A stretch of 64,000 nt of DNA from Romanomermis culicivorax (lineage: Eukaryota > Nematoda > Enoplea > Mermithida > Mermithidae), in the NCBI GenBank assembly GCA_963922205.1, contig CAWUHX010000228.1, positions 62,001 to 126,000 on the forward strand, in the 5' to 3' direction. Below are positions 39,001 through 43,033 of this stretch, piece by piece. Numbering within the stretch: the stretch's first letter is position 1; every line of letters starts with the position of its first letter. Under the pieces are notes generated by a model, which saw nothing but the letters and a program-made list of their open reading frames with translations, did no database searches and was not told the origin of the DNA. Both the position numbers and the translations under genes were made by a program.

Positions 39001-40431
39001 TTCCGAAGTCAAGGAATAAAAAGATGAAAAAACCGAGCCCGTTTGACAATGGATATTGCCCATACCTGCCAATGAAATTTTTTAGAATTAATCAAAGATC
39101 TTGCACCGCCCCTTATTTTTCTATATACCGAAAGTCTTCAAAGCGAATTTCTGAGGTCAGGGCTTGCTAGAGGAGGCTTCCACAATTTATACACGTGCTA
39201 GAAAAATGAGAGGTTGGTTGATCCGATGGATATATTGGATTTTCATTTAAAAAAATATTTTTTGAGATTTTTCAGGAAAACGTCAAAACTAATTGTTTTT
39301 CACTTAAAACACAGTAATTTCATTAAATAATAAAGATTTTGGACTTCGTCAGCTGTTCTACACACTACCTGCCACGTAACCGACAAAAAACGAAAATTTG
39401 GAGATATGGGGAGTCAGTAGAATCTGCGTCAAATTCAAATCGTCCATAACTTTACCAAGAATGTATCGCCTGTTCTTTTTATGTTATACATGTAATATAC
39501 ATTAATACCGGTCTATGGTCGGACATATAGTTCAGCAGAAAATCTTGAAATCATAAATTATAAATTCTCTCCAACTGTTAGCATTTCTAGAAATATAGAA
39601 TATAGTATAGTGTTCTTCGAATCGCTATAGAATATCATGAGATACATTTTGATTTGCAGGCAGAGTCAACGCCGGATTTTCGAGCGTCAAAATAGAAACG
39701 GAACCTACGACCAAAGCTGTCGTTACAGAAGCCAATATCCCTATAGGTAACTGATAGTTCACTTATAGCAACTTCGCTTGTATTTGATGGAACTTAAAAC
39801 TTATTTCTGAATACTATCTCAGAATTTTCTGTTTAACATCTCACGACATGTATGTGTGTCGCGAGAAAACAGACTACTGTAGAACGCTAGAATTTTTGAT
39901 CAAAATTCACCAAGAAACGGTGGCAAATTGTAATGGTATCATGGTATCATGGTATGTTATCATGGTATAAATGGTATCAAATCAAAAGATGGTATCAAAT
40001 GCTATCAAATGGTACCAAATTGCTAGCGATTCGAATTGTTATATTCTTGCCGTATCCACAGTTCATTATTTTTATTGGAATTTTTTCAGCTACAGTATGC
40101 TCCTCGAGATTCGCGAGTACGTGCAGCAAAAACGCCGAATGCCTGATTAACAATGTGGGCAAAGAAGAGTGCCAATGTTACAGCGGTTTTATCGGCAATG
40201 GAACCATTTGCGATGGTGAGCTGCAACCTTTTTCCACGGCATATACTTCATTGCAAAAAGACTACTTTTCAGACATCAACGAATGCACCATGCGTATGTC
40301 CAAATGTCTGGAAAACGCCACGTGCGTCAACACCCAAGGCTCGTTCATGTGCTTGTGCCCCAAGGGTCAAACGGGCGACGGCATTAATTATTGCGGAACC
40401 GCAGCGTCGGCAGAAACGGAACCGATCAACG
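1..40431 (+). CDS. Multi-exon gene for an EGF-repeat, Ser/Thr-rich extracellular protein (both ends missing)
   Basis: Nineteen exons can be joined with uninterrupted reading frame: 1-94, 559-660, 2342-2413, 2704-3036, 3170-3277, 5797-6084, 8810-8929, 9006-9125, 9204-9326, 14684-14900, 15386-15603, 20362-20647, 20754-20978, 27040-27466, 33804-34107, 38483-38548, 39660-39746, 40090-40215, 40273-40431. The donor and acceptor phases agree at every junction, and three EGF domains are completed only by splicing. The exons are GC-richer than their introns. The product is a secreted or membrane-anchored matrix-type protein: about 265 Ser/Thr-rich, probably O-glycosylated residues, then 15 six-cysteine EGF domains with two further Ser/Thr-rich spacers. 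No signal peptide, NIDO, laminin or transmembrane segment is visible, so the family (fibrillin-, nidogen- or MUA-3/MUP-4-like) cannot be decided. No start or stop codon was found; the gene extends beyond base 1 and probably past the assembly gap. Confidence 0.85.
111..514. repeat. Palindromic MITE with degenerate TTAGGC (telomere-like) core
   Basis: It fills most of the first intron. Inverted ends of about 75 bp start with ATTACTGCGTCT and end with the complement AGACGCAGTAAT. Between them (about 195-430) is a degenerate array of TTAGGC/CTTAGG units that turns into the complementary GCCTAA form near 400. The arms are imperfect, so the insertion is old. No coding sequence is present. Confidence 0.75.
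559..660 (+). CDS. EGF-repeat gene, exon b (Ser/Thr-rich)
   Basis: Acceptor AACTTTAG|TT and donor TCAG|GTGAGT; 102 bases, phase 1 at both ends. It encodes 34 residues rich in Ser, Thr and Glu, including a short hydrophobic GIIVGIF run and an N-E-S glycosylation motif. There are no cysteines. Confidence 0.7.
661..2341. other. Intron, no gene recognised
   Basis: About 1.7 kb of AT-rich intron. From about 886 to 1230 it has several GGATCC/GGATCCG-type motifs in both orientations, as near 35335-35460 and 59020-59075, which suggests a decayed hAT-type terminal region. I see nothing else. Confidence 0.5.
2342..2413 (+). CDS. EGF-repeat gene, exon c (Ser/Thr-rich)
   Basis: Acceptor CTATTCCAG and donor ACAA|GTAATT; 72 bases, phase 1-1. 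It encodes 24 residues, mostly Ser, Thr, Ala and Gly. Confidence 0.65.
2704..3036 (+). CDS. EGF-repeat gene, exon d (long Ser/Thr-rich segment)
   Basis: Acceptor CATGTTTTAG and donor TTTGA|GTAAGG; 333 bases, phase 1-1, fully open over 111 codons. It is strongly Ser/Thr-rich (mucin-like) with a hydrophobic [10 protein letters not shown] stretch near the middle. A similar [10 protein letters not shown] stretch occurs at 27231-27253, suggesting an internally repeated motif. The antisense open frame over the same bases is a shadow. Confidence 0.8.
3170..3277 (+). CDS. EGF-repeat gene, exon e (Ser/Thr-rich)
   Basis: Acceptor CCTTTTCAG and donor CACCGA|GTGAGA; 108 bases, phase 1-1. It encodes 36 residues dominated by Ser and Thr, including a run of five Ser. 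Confidence 0.75.
3509..4109. repeat. MITE with CATACATGTAA ends, copy 1 (interrupted)
   Basis: It starts CATACATGTAAC and ends with the complement TTACATGTATG. Without the 170 bp insertion at 3521-3690 it is about 420 bp. The interior resembles 4312-4673 (same strand) and 27487-29002 (opposite strand), sharing the CCAAAAGTATGG and GGCCGACGATTT blocks. It is non-coding. Confidence 0.75.
3521..3690. mobile_element. 170 bp hAT-type MITE with 8 bp target duplication
   Basis: It begins CAGGCCTC and ends CAGGCCTG, with inverted ends of roughly 40 bp (imperfect), and a central TTGGGGGGCC / GGCCCCCC pair. It is flanked by an exact 8 bp direct repeat CATGTAAC at 3513-3520 and 3691-3698. CAG ends and 8 bp duplications are typical of hAT transposons. 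It sits inside another MITE. Confidence 0.85.
4312..4673. repeat. MITE with CATACATGTAA ends, copy 2
   Basis: It shares the CATACATGTA...ACATGTATG ends and the interior with 3509-4109 in the same orientation, but is uninterrupted (about 360 bp). ATACT occurs on both sides and may be a short target duplication. The open frames here have no recognisable content. Confidence 0.7.
5282..5670. repeat. MITE of the TGACCCCCAGCAGA family, copy 1
   Basis: It starts near CTATGCATGCATATG and ends near CATGCTGTGCATATATG. It carries TTGACCCCCATCAGATTC near the left end and TGACCCCCGGCAGAATT near the right end. The interior matches 6110-6400 and 30602-31013. It is non-coding. Confidence 0.65.
5797..6084 (+). 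CDS. EGF-repeat gene, exon f (Ser/Thr segment plus EGF 1)
   Basis: Acceptor TCAATTTAG and donor TAGAAT|GTAAGC; 288 bases, phase 1-1. The first half is Ser/Thr/Asp-rich; the second half has six cysteines forming one complete EGF-like domain ending [16 protein letters not shown]. This is the first EGF of the protein and the only one without the G-D-G/G-N-G loop. Confidence 0.8.
6110..6400. repeat. MITE of the TGACCCCCAGCAGA family, copy 2 (partial)
   Basis: It begins just after the donor of exon f. Left-end sequence TTGACCCTCAGCAGATTCTT and right-end sequence GGCATCCAGCAGAATT match the copies at 5282 and 30602. The outermost ends are lost. Confidence 0.55.
6401..8809. other. Long intron, nothing recognised
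   Basis: About 2.4 kb of AT-rich DNA with no coding exon, RNA gene or clear inverted repeat. Exon f and exon g agree in phase (1 to 1), so no exon is required here. Confidence 0.5.
8810..8929 (+). CDS. EGF-repeat gene, exon g (EGF 2)
   Basis: Acceptor CTTTTTTAAG and donor GACG|GTGAGT; 120 bases, phase 1-1. It is one complete six-cysteine EGF with the loop [12 protein letters not shown]. One exon encodes one EGF module with symmetric phase, the classic arrangement for duplicated EGF units. Confidence 0.88.
9006..9125 (+). CDS. EGF-repeat gene, exon h (calcium-binding EGF 3)
   Basis: Acceptor GTTTCAG and donor CTCAG|GTAATA; 120 bases, phase 1-1. It starts D-V-D-E-C, contains C-R-N-T-V-G-S-F and ends with a G-F-I-G-D-G-Q-R-C loop, the pattern of calcium-binding EGF modules. 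The introns on either side are very short (76 and 78 bases). Confidence 0.9.
9204..9326 (+). CDS. EGF-repeat gene, exon i (EGF 4)
   Basis: Acceptor AAATTTCAG and donor TTTG|GTAACT; 123 bases, phase 1-1. One EGF with the loop [12 protein letters not shown]. It has an extra adjacent cysteine (R-C-C-C-K), making seven in the module. Confidence 0.88.
9446..11172. repeat. Inverted-repeat element with minisatellite ends (TATAGCCACC type), holding a LINE
   Basis: The left end (9446-9590) is an irregular array of (A)CTATAGCCACCGTC-like units. The right end (about 11035-11172) is the complementary array with CAGTGGCTGTAGTGAGA units. The two arrays face each other, as in a DNA transposon with array-like terminal repeats. 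The LINE fragment at 9900-10780 lies inside, so it probably inserted later. Confidence 0.6.
9900..10780 (-). mobile_element. LINE (CR1/Jockey-type non-LTR retrotransposon) 3' fragment
   Basis: On the minus strand a 162-codon frame (10695-10207) has the conserved end of a LINE reverse transcriptase: KCSVLHLG, then [20 protein letters not shown] and a [13 protein letters not shown] block. The fragment is 5'-truncated: no palm YxDD motif or endonuclease is seen. At its 3' end (plus-strand left, 9902-9922) is a short GAAA/TTTC microsatellite, the type of tail left by some LINEs. A more decayed relative lies at 34140-34830, same strand. Confidence 0.75.
11414..12736. repeat. 1.3 kb ACGAGT-rich inverted-repeat element, copy 1
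   Basis: It starts GGGCCCGGTTTCACCACAAA and ends with a damaged complement (GTCCGGCCC). Both flanks are packed with ACGAGT/TACGAGT motifs on the left and ACTCGT on the right, i.e. long subterminal inverted repeats. It is nearly identical along its length to 31423-32765. The 3' terminus has lost about 20 bases relative to copy 2. It has no transposase frame. Confidence 0.8.
12816..13355. repeat. Tc1/mariner-like MITE with TA flanks
   Basis: The ends CAGGTTGTCCAGAAACTTTA and the complement of GAAGTTATTTGACACCCTG are inverted repeats, each bordered by TA, the Tc1/mariner target duplication. The 540 bp interior contains a 93-codon frame (13077-13358) with no recognisable domain. It is probably a deletion derivative. 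Confidence 0.5.
13356..14683. other. Intron remainder, nothing recognised
   Basis: AT-rich. A short imperfect local duplication (TAAAATAGACATTGAAATAGATTTGAAATA) lies at about 13921-13985. No exon is needed between exons i and j, whose phases agree. Confidence 0.45.
14684..14900 (+). CDS. EGF-repeat gene, exon j (EGF 5 and start of a Cys segment)
   Basis: Acceptor ATAATTTTAG and donor GCAGAG|GTAAGA; 217 bases, phase 1 in and phase 2 out. It has a non-EGF linker, one EGF (C-T-F-N-P-F-L-C through the loop [12 protein letters not shown]), then CSLDSSIC, which continues into the next exon as a four-cysteine spacer. Confidence 0.85.
15386..15603 (+). CDS. EGF-repeat gene, exon k (EGF 6 and first Cys of EGF 7)
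   Basis: Acceptor CAATAATCAG and donor TTTTG|GTCAGT; 218 bases, phase 2 in and phase 1 out. It starts C-I-D-G-R-C, finishing the spacer, then encodes EGF 6 (CLASGLDDC through [14 protein letters not shown], with the usual GDG replaced by R-S-H-G). It ends with GLCF, whose Cys is cysteine 1 of EGF 7, completed after a 4.8 kb intron. Confidence 0.85.
15604..17149. other. Intron part, nothing recognised
   Basis: AT-rich sequence before the nested transposons of this intron. Open frames at 15972-16247 and 16359-16580 have no recognisable features and no splice or Cys context with the gene. Confidence 0.45.
17150..19053. repeat. MITE with GTGAGCCAAAAAA ends, split by a Tc1-like transposon
   Basis: It begins GTGAGCCAAAAAAGGCGAC and ends GACCGCTTTTTTTGGCTCAC, a clear inverted pair. 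Removing the Tc1-like insertion (17332-18656) leaves about 580 bp. The same element lies in opposite orientation from 22765, where the sequences flanking the insertion point are contiguous around 23390. Confidence 0.8.
17332..18656 (-). mobile_element. Tc1/mariner-type transposon with decayed transposase
   Basis: Inverted ends ACGGGTGTCC(A/G)GTAAAAATCTGG of about 28 bp, each bordered by TA (17330-17331 and 18657-18658). The minus strand encodes transposase remnants. The clearest piece (17922-17635) has a V-W-V-D start, [11 protein letters not shown] and the [13 protein letters not shown] block that carries the second catalytic Asp in Tc1-like enzymes. Upstream parts (18500-18050) are frameshifted. 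A helix-turn-helix cannot be read continuously. The copy is inactive. Confidence 0.85.
19304..20230. repeat. 927 bp inverted-repeat element rich in GCGGTTGCGGG motifs
   Basis: The ends GCCGTAGGCATAC and ATGCCTACGGC are inverted repeats. Subterminal zones on both sides contain many CCGCAA / TTGCGG motifs, including a local palindrome around 19401-19442. The interior is AT-rich and non-coding. It lies in the same intron as the Tc1 nest. Confidence 0.75.
20362..20647 (+). CDS. EGF-repeat gene, exon l (EGF 7 body and EGF 8)
   Basis: Acceptor CTTCGTTGCAG and donor CACAGA|GTAAAA; 286 bases, phase 1 in and phase 2 out. It completes EGF 7 (K-C-H-S-N-A-A-C through [14 protein letters not shown]), then EGF 8 (DCIAVPTLC through [15 protein letters not shown]), then a Ser/Thr-rich tail. 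The in-frame TAA four bases past the exon end lies in the intron. Confidence 0.88.
20754..20978 (+). CDS. EGF-repeat gene, exon m (EGF 9 and first half of EGF 10)
   Basis: Acceptor CTTGATTTAG and donor ACAAG|GTGAGT; 225 bases, phase 2-2. A short Ser/Pro linker, then EGF 9 (D-C-R-H-E-P-F-H-C through [12 protein letters not shown]), then the first three cysteines of EGF 10 ending [11 protein letters not shown] 10 is finished by exon n after a 6.1 kb intron. Confidence 0.88.
21205..21277 (+). tRNA. tRNA-like sequence, degenerate (left arm of foldback)
   Basis: Matches the other arm through the D, anticodon and T parts, with a perfect A box (TGGCTCAGTTGG) and B box (GGTTCAAGTCC). The 3' half of the acceptor stem is replaced by CCTCAAC and cannot pair with GCTCGGT, so this is not a functional tRNA. 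Confidence 0.3.
21360..21432 (-). tRNA. tRNA-like sequence with intact cloverleaf (right arm of foldback)
   Basis: On the minus strand 73 bases fold as a tRNA: acceptor GCTCGGT/ACCGAGC, D stem GCTC/GAGC, anticodon stem TGTGG/CCGCA with loop ACGGTAG, T stem CCGGG/CCCGG with loop TTCAAGT. The nominal anticodon is GGT (Thr), but position 33 is C instead of the near-universal T, and position 8 is C. It sits in a mobile foldback element, so a tRNA-derived repeat is more likely than a working gene. Confidence 0.4.
22765..23560. repeat. MITE with GTGAGCCAAAAAA-type end, second copy (reverse orientation, partial)
   Basis: It begins GGTGAGTCAAAAAAAGCGACC and corresponds, reverse-complemented, to 17150-19053 without the Tc1 insert. 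For example, GCAAAATCAATTCTGCCATTG at about 23393 matches the sequence next to the Tc1 insertion site. The far end has decayed. A smaller MITE (22874-23129) is inserted in it. Confidence 0.65.
22874..23129. repeat. About 256 bp MITE with TATAGTCTGTTTTTC-type ends, copy 1
   Basis: The left end TATAGTATGTTTTTCTTGAA and the right end's complement TATAGTCTATTTTTTTAC are inverted repeats containing ATGCTTC(T/C)AAATA. The interior matches 35486-35734 in opposite orientation (cut-points GTCCTATATGACATA / TATGATATAGGAC). A third, partial match lies near 61230-61370. Confidence 0.65.
23561..27039. other. Long intron section, nothing coding recognised
   Basis: About 3.5 kb, AT-rich. Contains a short degenerate TTAGG(C/T)TTAGG stretch at 26648-26697. 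The overlapping open frames at 25250-25531 on both strands, and that at 25931-26182, have no recognisable motif. No RNA gene was seen. Confidence 0.45.
26648..26697 (+). repeat. Short degenerate TTAGGC-like array
   Basis: About eight units of TTAGGC/TTAGGT/TTGAGC in a row. It resembles a short interstitial telomere-like stretch; no clear inverted flanks were seen, unlike 111-514 and 42555-42722. Confidence 0.55.
27040..27466 (+). CDS. EGF-repeat gene, exon n (end of EGF 10, EGF 11, Ser/Thr spacer)
   Basis: Acceptor ATAATTCAG and donor ACAACC|GTAAGC; 427 bases, phase 2 in and phase 0 out. It completes EGF 10 ([14 protein letters not shown]), encodes EGF 11 (DCRFSAAVC through [14 protein letters not shown]) and then about 95 residues rich in Ser, Thr and Pro, with a [10 protein letters not shown] stretch like the one in exon d. 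It is the only exon ending in phase 0, matching exon o. Confidence 0.88.
27487..29002. repeat. MITE with CATACATGTAA ends, copy 3, split by a larger insertion
   Basis: Left part 27487-27853 and right part about 28965-29002 (ending GTTACATGTATG) together match 3509-4109 in reverse orientation. The element at 27855-28952 separates them. Confidence 0.75.
27855..28952. mobile_element. 1.1 kb element with minisatellite terminal repeats and 12-13 bp flanking duplication
   Basis: It starts TTGGATAGCAGATCTGCTAC and ends with the complement of TTGGTGCCAGATTCGCTACC. Each end consists of several 18 bp units of the form TGCACATCCGCTACCTAG, inverted between the ends. CCCAAAAAAATCG (27841-27853) and CCCAAAAAATCG (28953-28964) look like the target duplication. 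The interior is AT-rich with no transposase, so it is non-autonomous; long terminal repeats and a duplication of about 9-12 bp recall Mutator-like elements (inference). Confidence 0.8.
29003..30601. other. Intron section, nothing coding recognised
   Basis: AT-rich with one purine-rich low-complexity run (GAAAAAAGAAGAG type) at about 30160-30222. The minus-strand frames over it are low-complexity artefacts. Confidence 0.5.
30602..31013. repeat. MITE of the TGACCCCCAGCAGA family, copy 3
   Basis: The ends CATACATGCACGTG and CATGCACAGCAT (complement) are inverted. Internally it has TTGACCCCCAAGCAGATTCT near the left and CTGACCCCCAGCAGAATTT near the right. It matches 5282-5670 over the whole length and includes a run of ten G at about 30625. 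Confidence 0.7.
31423..32765. repeat. 1.34 kb ACGAGT-rich inverted-repeat element, copy 2 (intact ends)
   Basis: It starts GGGCCCGGTTTCACCACAA and ends with the exact complement TTGTGGTGAAACCGGGCCC. Subterminal ACGAGT / ACTCGT motifs are inverted between the halves. It is highly similar to 11414-12736, so the family moved recently enough to keep long identity. There is no coding sequence. Confidence 0.85.
33211..33469. repeat. 259 bp palindromic MITE, AGCTGCAGCTTAAG family
   Basis: The ends GGTTTCATCAAAGAGACTTA and the complement of TAAGTCTCTTTGATGGAACC are inverted. Almost the whole element is made of CAGCTCAGCTGCAGCTTAA-type motifs and a directly repeated AGACACACA(A)ACATATC block. A partial relative lies at 35188-35322. 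Confidence 0.8.
33804..34107 (+). CDS. EGF-repeat gene, exon o (EGF 12 and EGF 13)
   Basis: Acceptor CATGCCCGCAG and donor TTGAGGA|GTAAGG; 304 bases, phase 0 in and phase 1 out. A Thr/Ala/Val-rich lead-in, EGF 12 (CYGNGAGVC through [10 protein letters not shown]) and EGF 13 (D-C-F-V-N-P-D-L-C through [12 protein letters not shown]). A C-A-S-C between the modules adds an extra cysteine. Three frames are open here; only this one has the Cys spacing and splice phase. Confidence 0.88.
34140..34830 (-). mobile_element. Decayed LINE 3' fragment
   Basis: The sequence follows the same order as 9940-10700, for example the segments equivalent to KDLGVMF and [10 protein letters not shown], but with frameshifts and stops throughout. 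It starts about 30 bases after the donor of exon o. No open frame remains. Confidence 0.6.
35188..35322. repeat. Partial AGCTGCAGCTTAAG-family MITE
   Basis: Left end GGTTTTGTCAAAGAGACTTA and interior GTAGCTGAGCTG...TGTATGTTATACTATTGCAG match 33211-33469. The right half is diverged. Confidence 0.6.
35326..37895 (+). mobile_element. hAT-like transposon remnant
   Basis: The left end is GGATGGGACGGATCCACTTTT followed by several GGATCCG motifs; the right side near 37845-37895 has GGATCTGGATCTGGATAC and ATCCGGATC motifs. At 37640-37766 the plus strand encodes, across a frameshift, S-S-V-P-S-E-Q-L-F and then [20 protein letters not shown], the order of conserved blocks in the hAT C-terminal dimerisation region. 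The N-terminal domain and catalytic residues could not be identified. A MITE (35486-35734) is inserted. It is dead. Confidence 0.5.
35486..35734. repeat. MITE with TATAGTCTGTTTTTC-type ends, copy 2
   Basis: Left TAGTCTGTTTTTTATAAAAT and right GAAGAAAAACGGACTATA are inverted. The interior matches the reverse complement of 22874-23129. Confidence 0.65.
37896..38482. other. Intron section, nothing recognised
   Basis: AT-rich. No exon, RNA gene or inverted repeat was recognised. Confidence 0.4.
38483..38548 (+). CDS. EGF-repeat gene, exon p (short Ser/Thr-rich)
   Basis: Acceptor TTTTTACAG and donor TCACCGA|GTAAGT; 66 bases, phase 1-1, 22 residues ([14 protein letters not shown] and a Ser/Pro tail). 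It fits the chain in phase and resembles the donors of exons d and e (CCGA|GT). It is short, so some doubt remains. Confidence 0.6.
38587..38647. repeat. Perfect 25 bp hairpin with adapter-like loop
   Basis: Arms 38587-38611 and 38623-38647 are exact complements (the left arm starts TTCATCGATAAGC). The loop region reads AGATCGGAAGAA when the last base of the left arm is included. Its first 11 bases equal the start of a common Illumina adapter. It lies 38 bases after the donor of exon p. Confidence 0.85.
39660..39746 (+). CDS. EGF-repeat gene, exon q (short Thr/Glu-rich)
   Basis: Acceptor GATTTGCAG and donor CTATAG|GTAACT; 87 bases, phase 1-1, 29 residues with K-I-E-T-E-P-T-T-K. An alternative acceptor four bases downstream would break the frame. 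Confidence 0.6.
40090..40215 (+). CDS. EGF-repeat gene, exon r (EGF 14)
   Basis: Acceptor ATTTTTTCAG and donor GATG|GTGAGC; 126 bases, phase 1-1. One EGF with six cysteines ([10 protein letters not shown] through [12 protein letters not shown]). It is followed by a 57-base intron. Confidence 0.88.
40273..40431 (+). CDS. EGF-repeat gene, exon s (calcium-binding EGF 15)
   Basis: Acceptor ACTTTTCAG and donor CAACG|GTAAAT; 159 bases, phase 1-1. It starts D-I-N-E-C and contains C-V-N-T-Q-G-S-F, the calcium-binding EGF signature, and ends with [10 protein letters not shown] plus a short Ala/Glu/Thr tail. It is the last certain exon; the frame stays open in phase 1, so the gene continues downstream. 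Confidence 0.88.
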
Positions 40432-40534
40432 GTAAATGATGGATTTTCTGAATGCAGACCCCATAGAAAAACTAATGAATTTTGTAGGCCTGCAGGTGAA
40501 CTTCCGTGTTAAATAATCGTAGGTTAAAGCGGGT

Positions 40535-41092
40535 CTACTCCCAAATGAGCGAATCCCCGGTAGGGCGATTCTCAAACGAGCGATCGAGAATTTAATAACA
40601 CGTCTTTACGTCATATTTTTCTTTGTATGTATTTCTTCCTTCTTTCGTTATGTGTGTGTGTTGCTTATGTTTTCGTTCATGTATTCATCTTTTTCGTTTT
40701 CATCTCTTGTCTCTACTTTTCTCATGTTTTCTTTTTGTCAGCTTTTTTTTGCTTCTGATACAATACATTATACGTTGTCATTTTGAATAACCATATTCTC
40801 CTATATAATTCTTATACAGTTCAGTTCATCGTTGTAGGTGTGGAAACATTTATTAAAAACATAAAAAAAGAACGATCGAAGAAACAAAAGATCAAGAGAA
40901 AAAACCAATAAAAATGAAGGCATTAAGAATAAGGGAAAATAGGTATAGACGCACTAGACAAACAAAGGACACATGAAGAAAAGTGGTAAGAAAGAAAAAG
41001 CAACATAGAGAAAGCCGCAAGAAAACAACGAAGAAAACATGATGTGAAAAAGATGAACGGAGGAGGAGAACAGAAAAAACTAATATGAAAAG
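40535..41092. repeat. Minisatellite-ended palindromic element, left copy, cut by the gap
   Basis: It starts with three GCGATTCCC / GAGCGA-type units (40545-40590), followed by a T-rich arm similar to 43290-43480. After a centre at about 40745-40850 comes the complementary A-rich arm (40860-41092), which runs into the Ns. It is the same family as 43034-44490. Confidence 0.65.
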
Positions 41093-41192
41093 NNNNNNNN
41101 NNNNNNNNNNNNNNNNNNNNNNNNNNNNNNNNNNNNNNNNNNNNNNNNNNNNNNNNNNNNNNNNNNNNNNNNNNNNNNNNNNNNNNNNNNNN
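41093..41192. other. Assembly gap (100 N)
   Basis: Exactly 100 unknown bases, probably a placeholder of arbitrary size. It falls where the right arm and minisatellite end of the palindromic element would be expected. Confidence 0.98.
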
Positions 41193-41638
41193 TCCACAAG
41201 AGAAGTCTAGGAAACTACCTCCTTACCAAGTAACCCTAATATTCTTGTTCCATGATAAAGTAGAGTGGAGTTTGATTAGCATGCATATTACACATTAGAT
41301 AAACTCCCCTCAGCTACTTTAGATTTGTGGTTTATAAAATTGGAGAACCCAGAATTGAAAAAAGATAGACTAATCCAGAGAACCAAAGTCAAAATTTTTA
41401 GTGATTGCTAGTTTTTAGTGTGTTTCTAGTCCTACATATGTATTCCCTACCATGCTTTTTGACAGTTAAATGTATTCTTCTGTGCACTCACTCATATATT
41501 TTGCTGTGGTGTAGGTGTCATGACTGTATTTACAATAAATGTTACTAATCTACATATTTTCTGTTGATATTTTATGAAACGACCTGTTGTTATTGTCTAT
41601 AATGCAATTTTAGCGATAGATTTTGGTGTCCTTGGCAG

Positions 41639-41773
41639 GGAGCGAATGCAAGACCTTTGTACTGGAACTATTCAAATTTTTTGGTCATCATGTGCCAACA
41701 CATCAATCTTGTGACAGGGCCTGTCCAGTCCAGACTTCAGACTATGAAGAAATACGACCCAAAGCTTGGTTAG
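41639..41773 (+). CDS. Possible further exon of the EGF-repeat gene or another Cys-containing protein
   Basis: Acceptor CCTTGGCAG (weak pyrimidine tract) and donor GGTTAG|GTAATT would give 135 bases, phase 1-1 like most exons upstream, encoding 45 residues with three Cys. If the donor is not used, the frame runs 15 more codons through N-C-C-K-S-C-D to a TAA at 41818. The Cys spacing is not EGF. Placement after the gap and matching phase are the only support. Confidence 0.3.
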   Translation, partial: GANARPLYWNYSNFLVIMCQHINLVTGPVQSRLQTMKKYDPKLG

Positions 41774-42554
41774 GTAATTGCTGTAAAAGCTGTGATATAT
41801 ATGCAACTACAGACACATAAAATTTTTGTTAAACGCCCATGTATCATACGTTTCTTTCCACATACAAATCAACAATGTTGATTTAAGGAATTAATCACCT
41901 TTTATTTGAGTGTCTCACGGTTATGGTCTTCGTTTCTGGTTTTGCAAAAGCATGGGCAGAATAGTGCATCAATGAACTATAATCATAAGGTAAATATTTT
42001 CGCCAATTGTTCTTAATTTCCAATAGGTTTGAAACTTGACTCTTCTCTAAAAAAGGTAGTAGTGACTTTATAGAAGATTGAGTGAATCAAAACGACGAAT
42101 AGTTGAACCGGGCTAATGTTGGAGTTCATTAACCAACTAGCCGACTCAAAACGATGATGGACGTCTTTTTCGTGAGAATTAAAATTTTTTCCAGTCACAC
42201 TATTAGTTCCAGCCTATTCAAAAGTATTCCATGTCACTAAATACAACACACTTATCCAGTGAAAGCATTTTTTGTAACAACTTTTTCCCACTGCTAATTA
42301 CCATAAGCAAAATGTAAGCTTGATTGTATGCGCAACTGCTGGACCTGATGTTTACATGCTTGAATCATCAATTCGAAGCATGCTGTGGCTATTCCGGCTT
42401 AACCGCAAGCAGGTTAAAGTGTGGTCATGCACAAAGGGTGACGTCTTGAGGTTCCTCTGAAGCCCATTGACTTGATGTTACATGTCCATGTCAGGCAACC
42501 AGATGCTAAATATTGGTGGGAACTATTATTAATTTGATTGGCCAAGAAAATTTA

Positions 42555-42722
42555 TGTCGTCAATTTGATTGGTCAAAAAAATTTATCGACTTTTTAAGTC
42601 TACTGTTCCCTAAGCTAAACCTAACCTAACCCTAACCCTAACCTAAGCCTGAACCTAAGCCGTAAAAGCTGTCAGAGTGCAACTCAAAAAATCGATAAAA
42701 TTCTTCAATCAATCAAATTGAT
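42555..42722. repeat. Small palindromic element with (CCTAAC/CCTAAG)n telomere-like core
   Basis: Left arm GTCAATTTGATTGGTCAAAA...TTTATCGACTTTTT and right arm AAAAATCGATAAAATTC...AATCAAATTGATGG are inverted. The core 42612-42662 is a run of CCTAAC, CCCTAA and CCTAAG units. Part of the left arm is also directly duplicated just upstream (42525-42560). It is non-coding. Confidence 0.7.
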
Positions 42723-43033
42723 GGTAGTTGTCACTGTGTAATGATTTCTGGCCCGATCTTGATTTTTAGTCATGGGCGTCACTGCAGTTGCAGGGATGCA
42801 ACACTCTTCAGCCTACCATAAAGCAGCTATCACCGACTGGGCAAGAAGCATCACAAAACTACAAAATTTCAGTATGGTGTGCATTATGGGCTAGCAGGAT
42901 ATTAAATGTTGACATACTGCTGCAATTTAACAGTTCCGGCACATAGTCTAACAGTCAATGCTTCACGACACCTGATGGTAAACTAAACTTGATAATGTAA
43001 TTGGATATCGCAAGTAGTGAAGCATGACCTTCT

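Noticed and set aside
40892-41197. Minus-strand frame crossing the N run
   Set aside because: It depends on undefined bases; the rest is low-complexity A/T-rich repeat.
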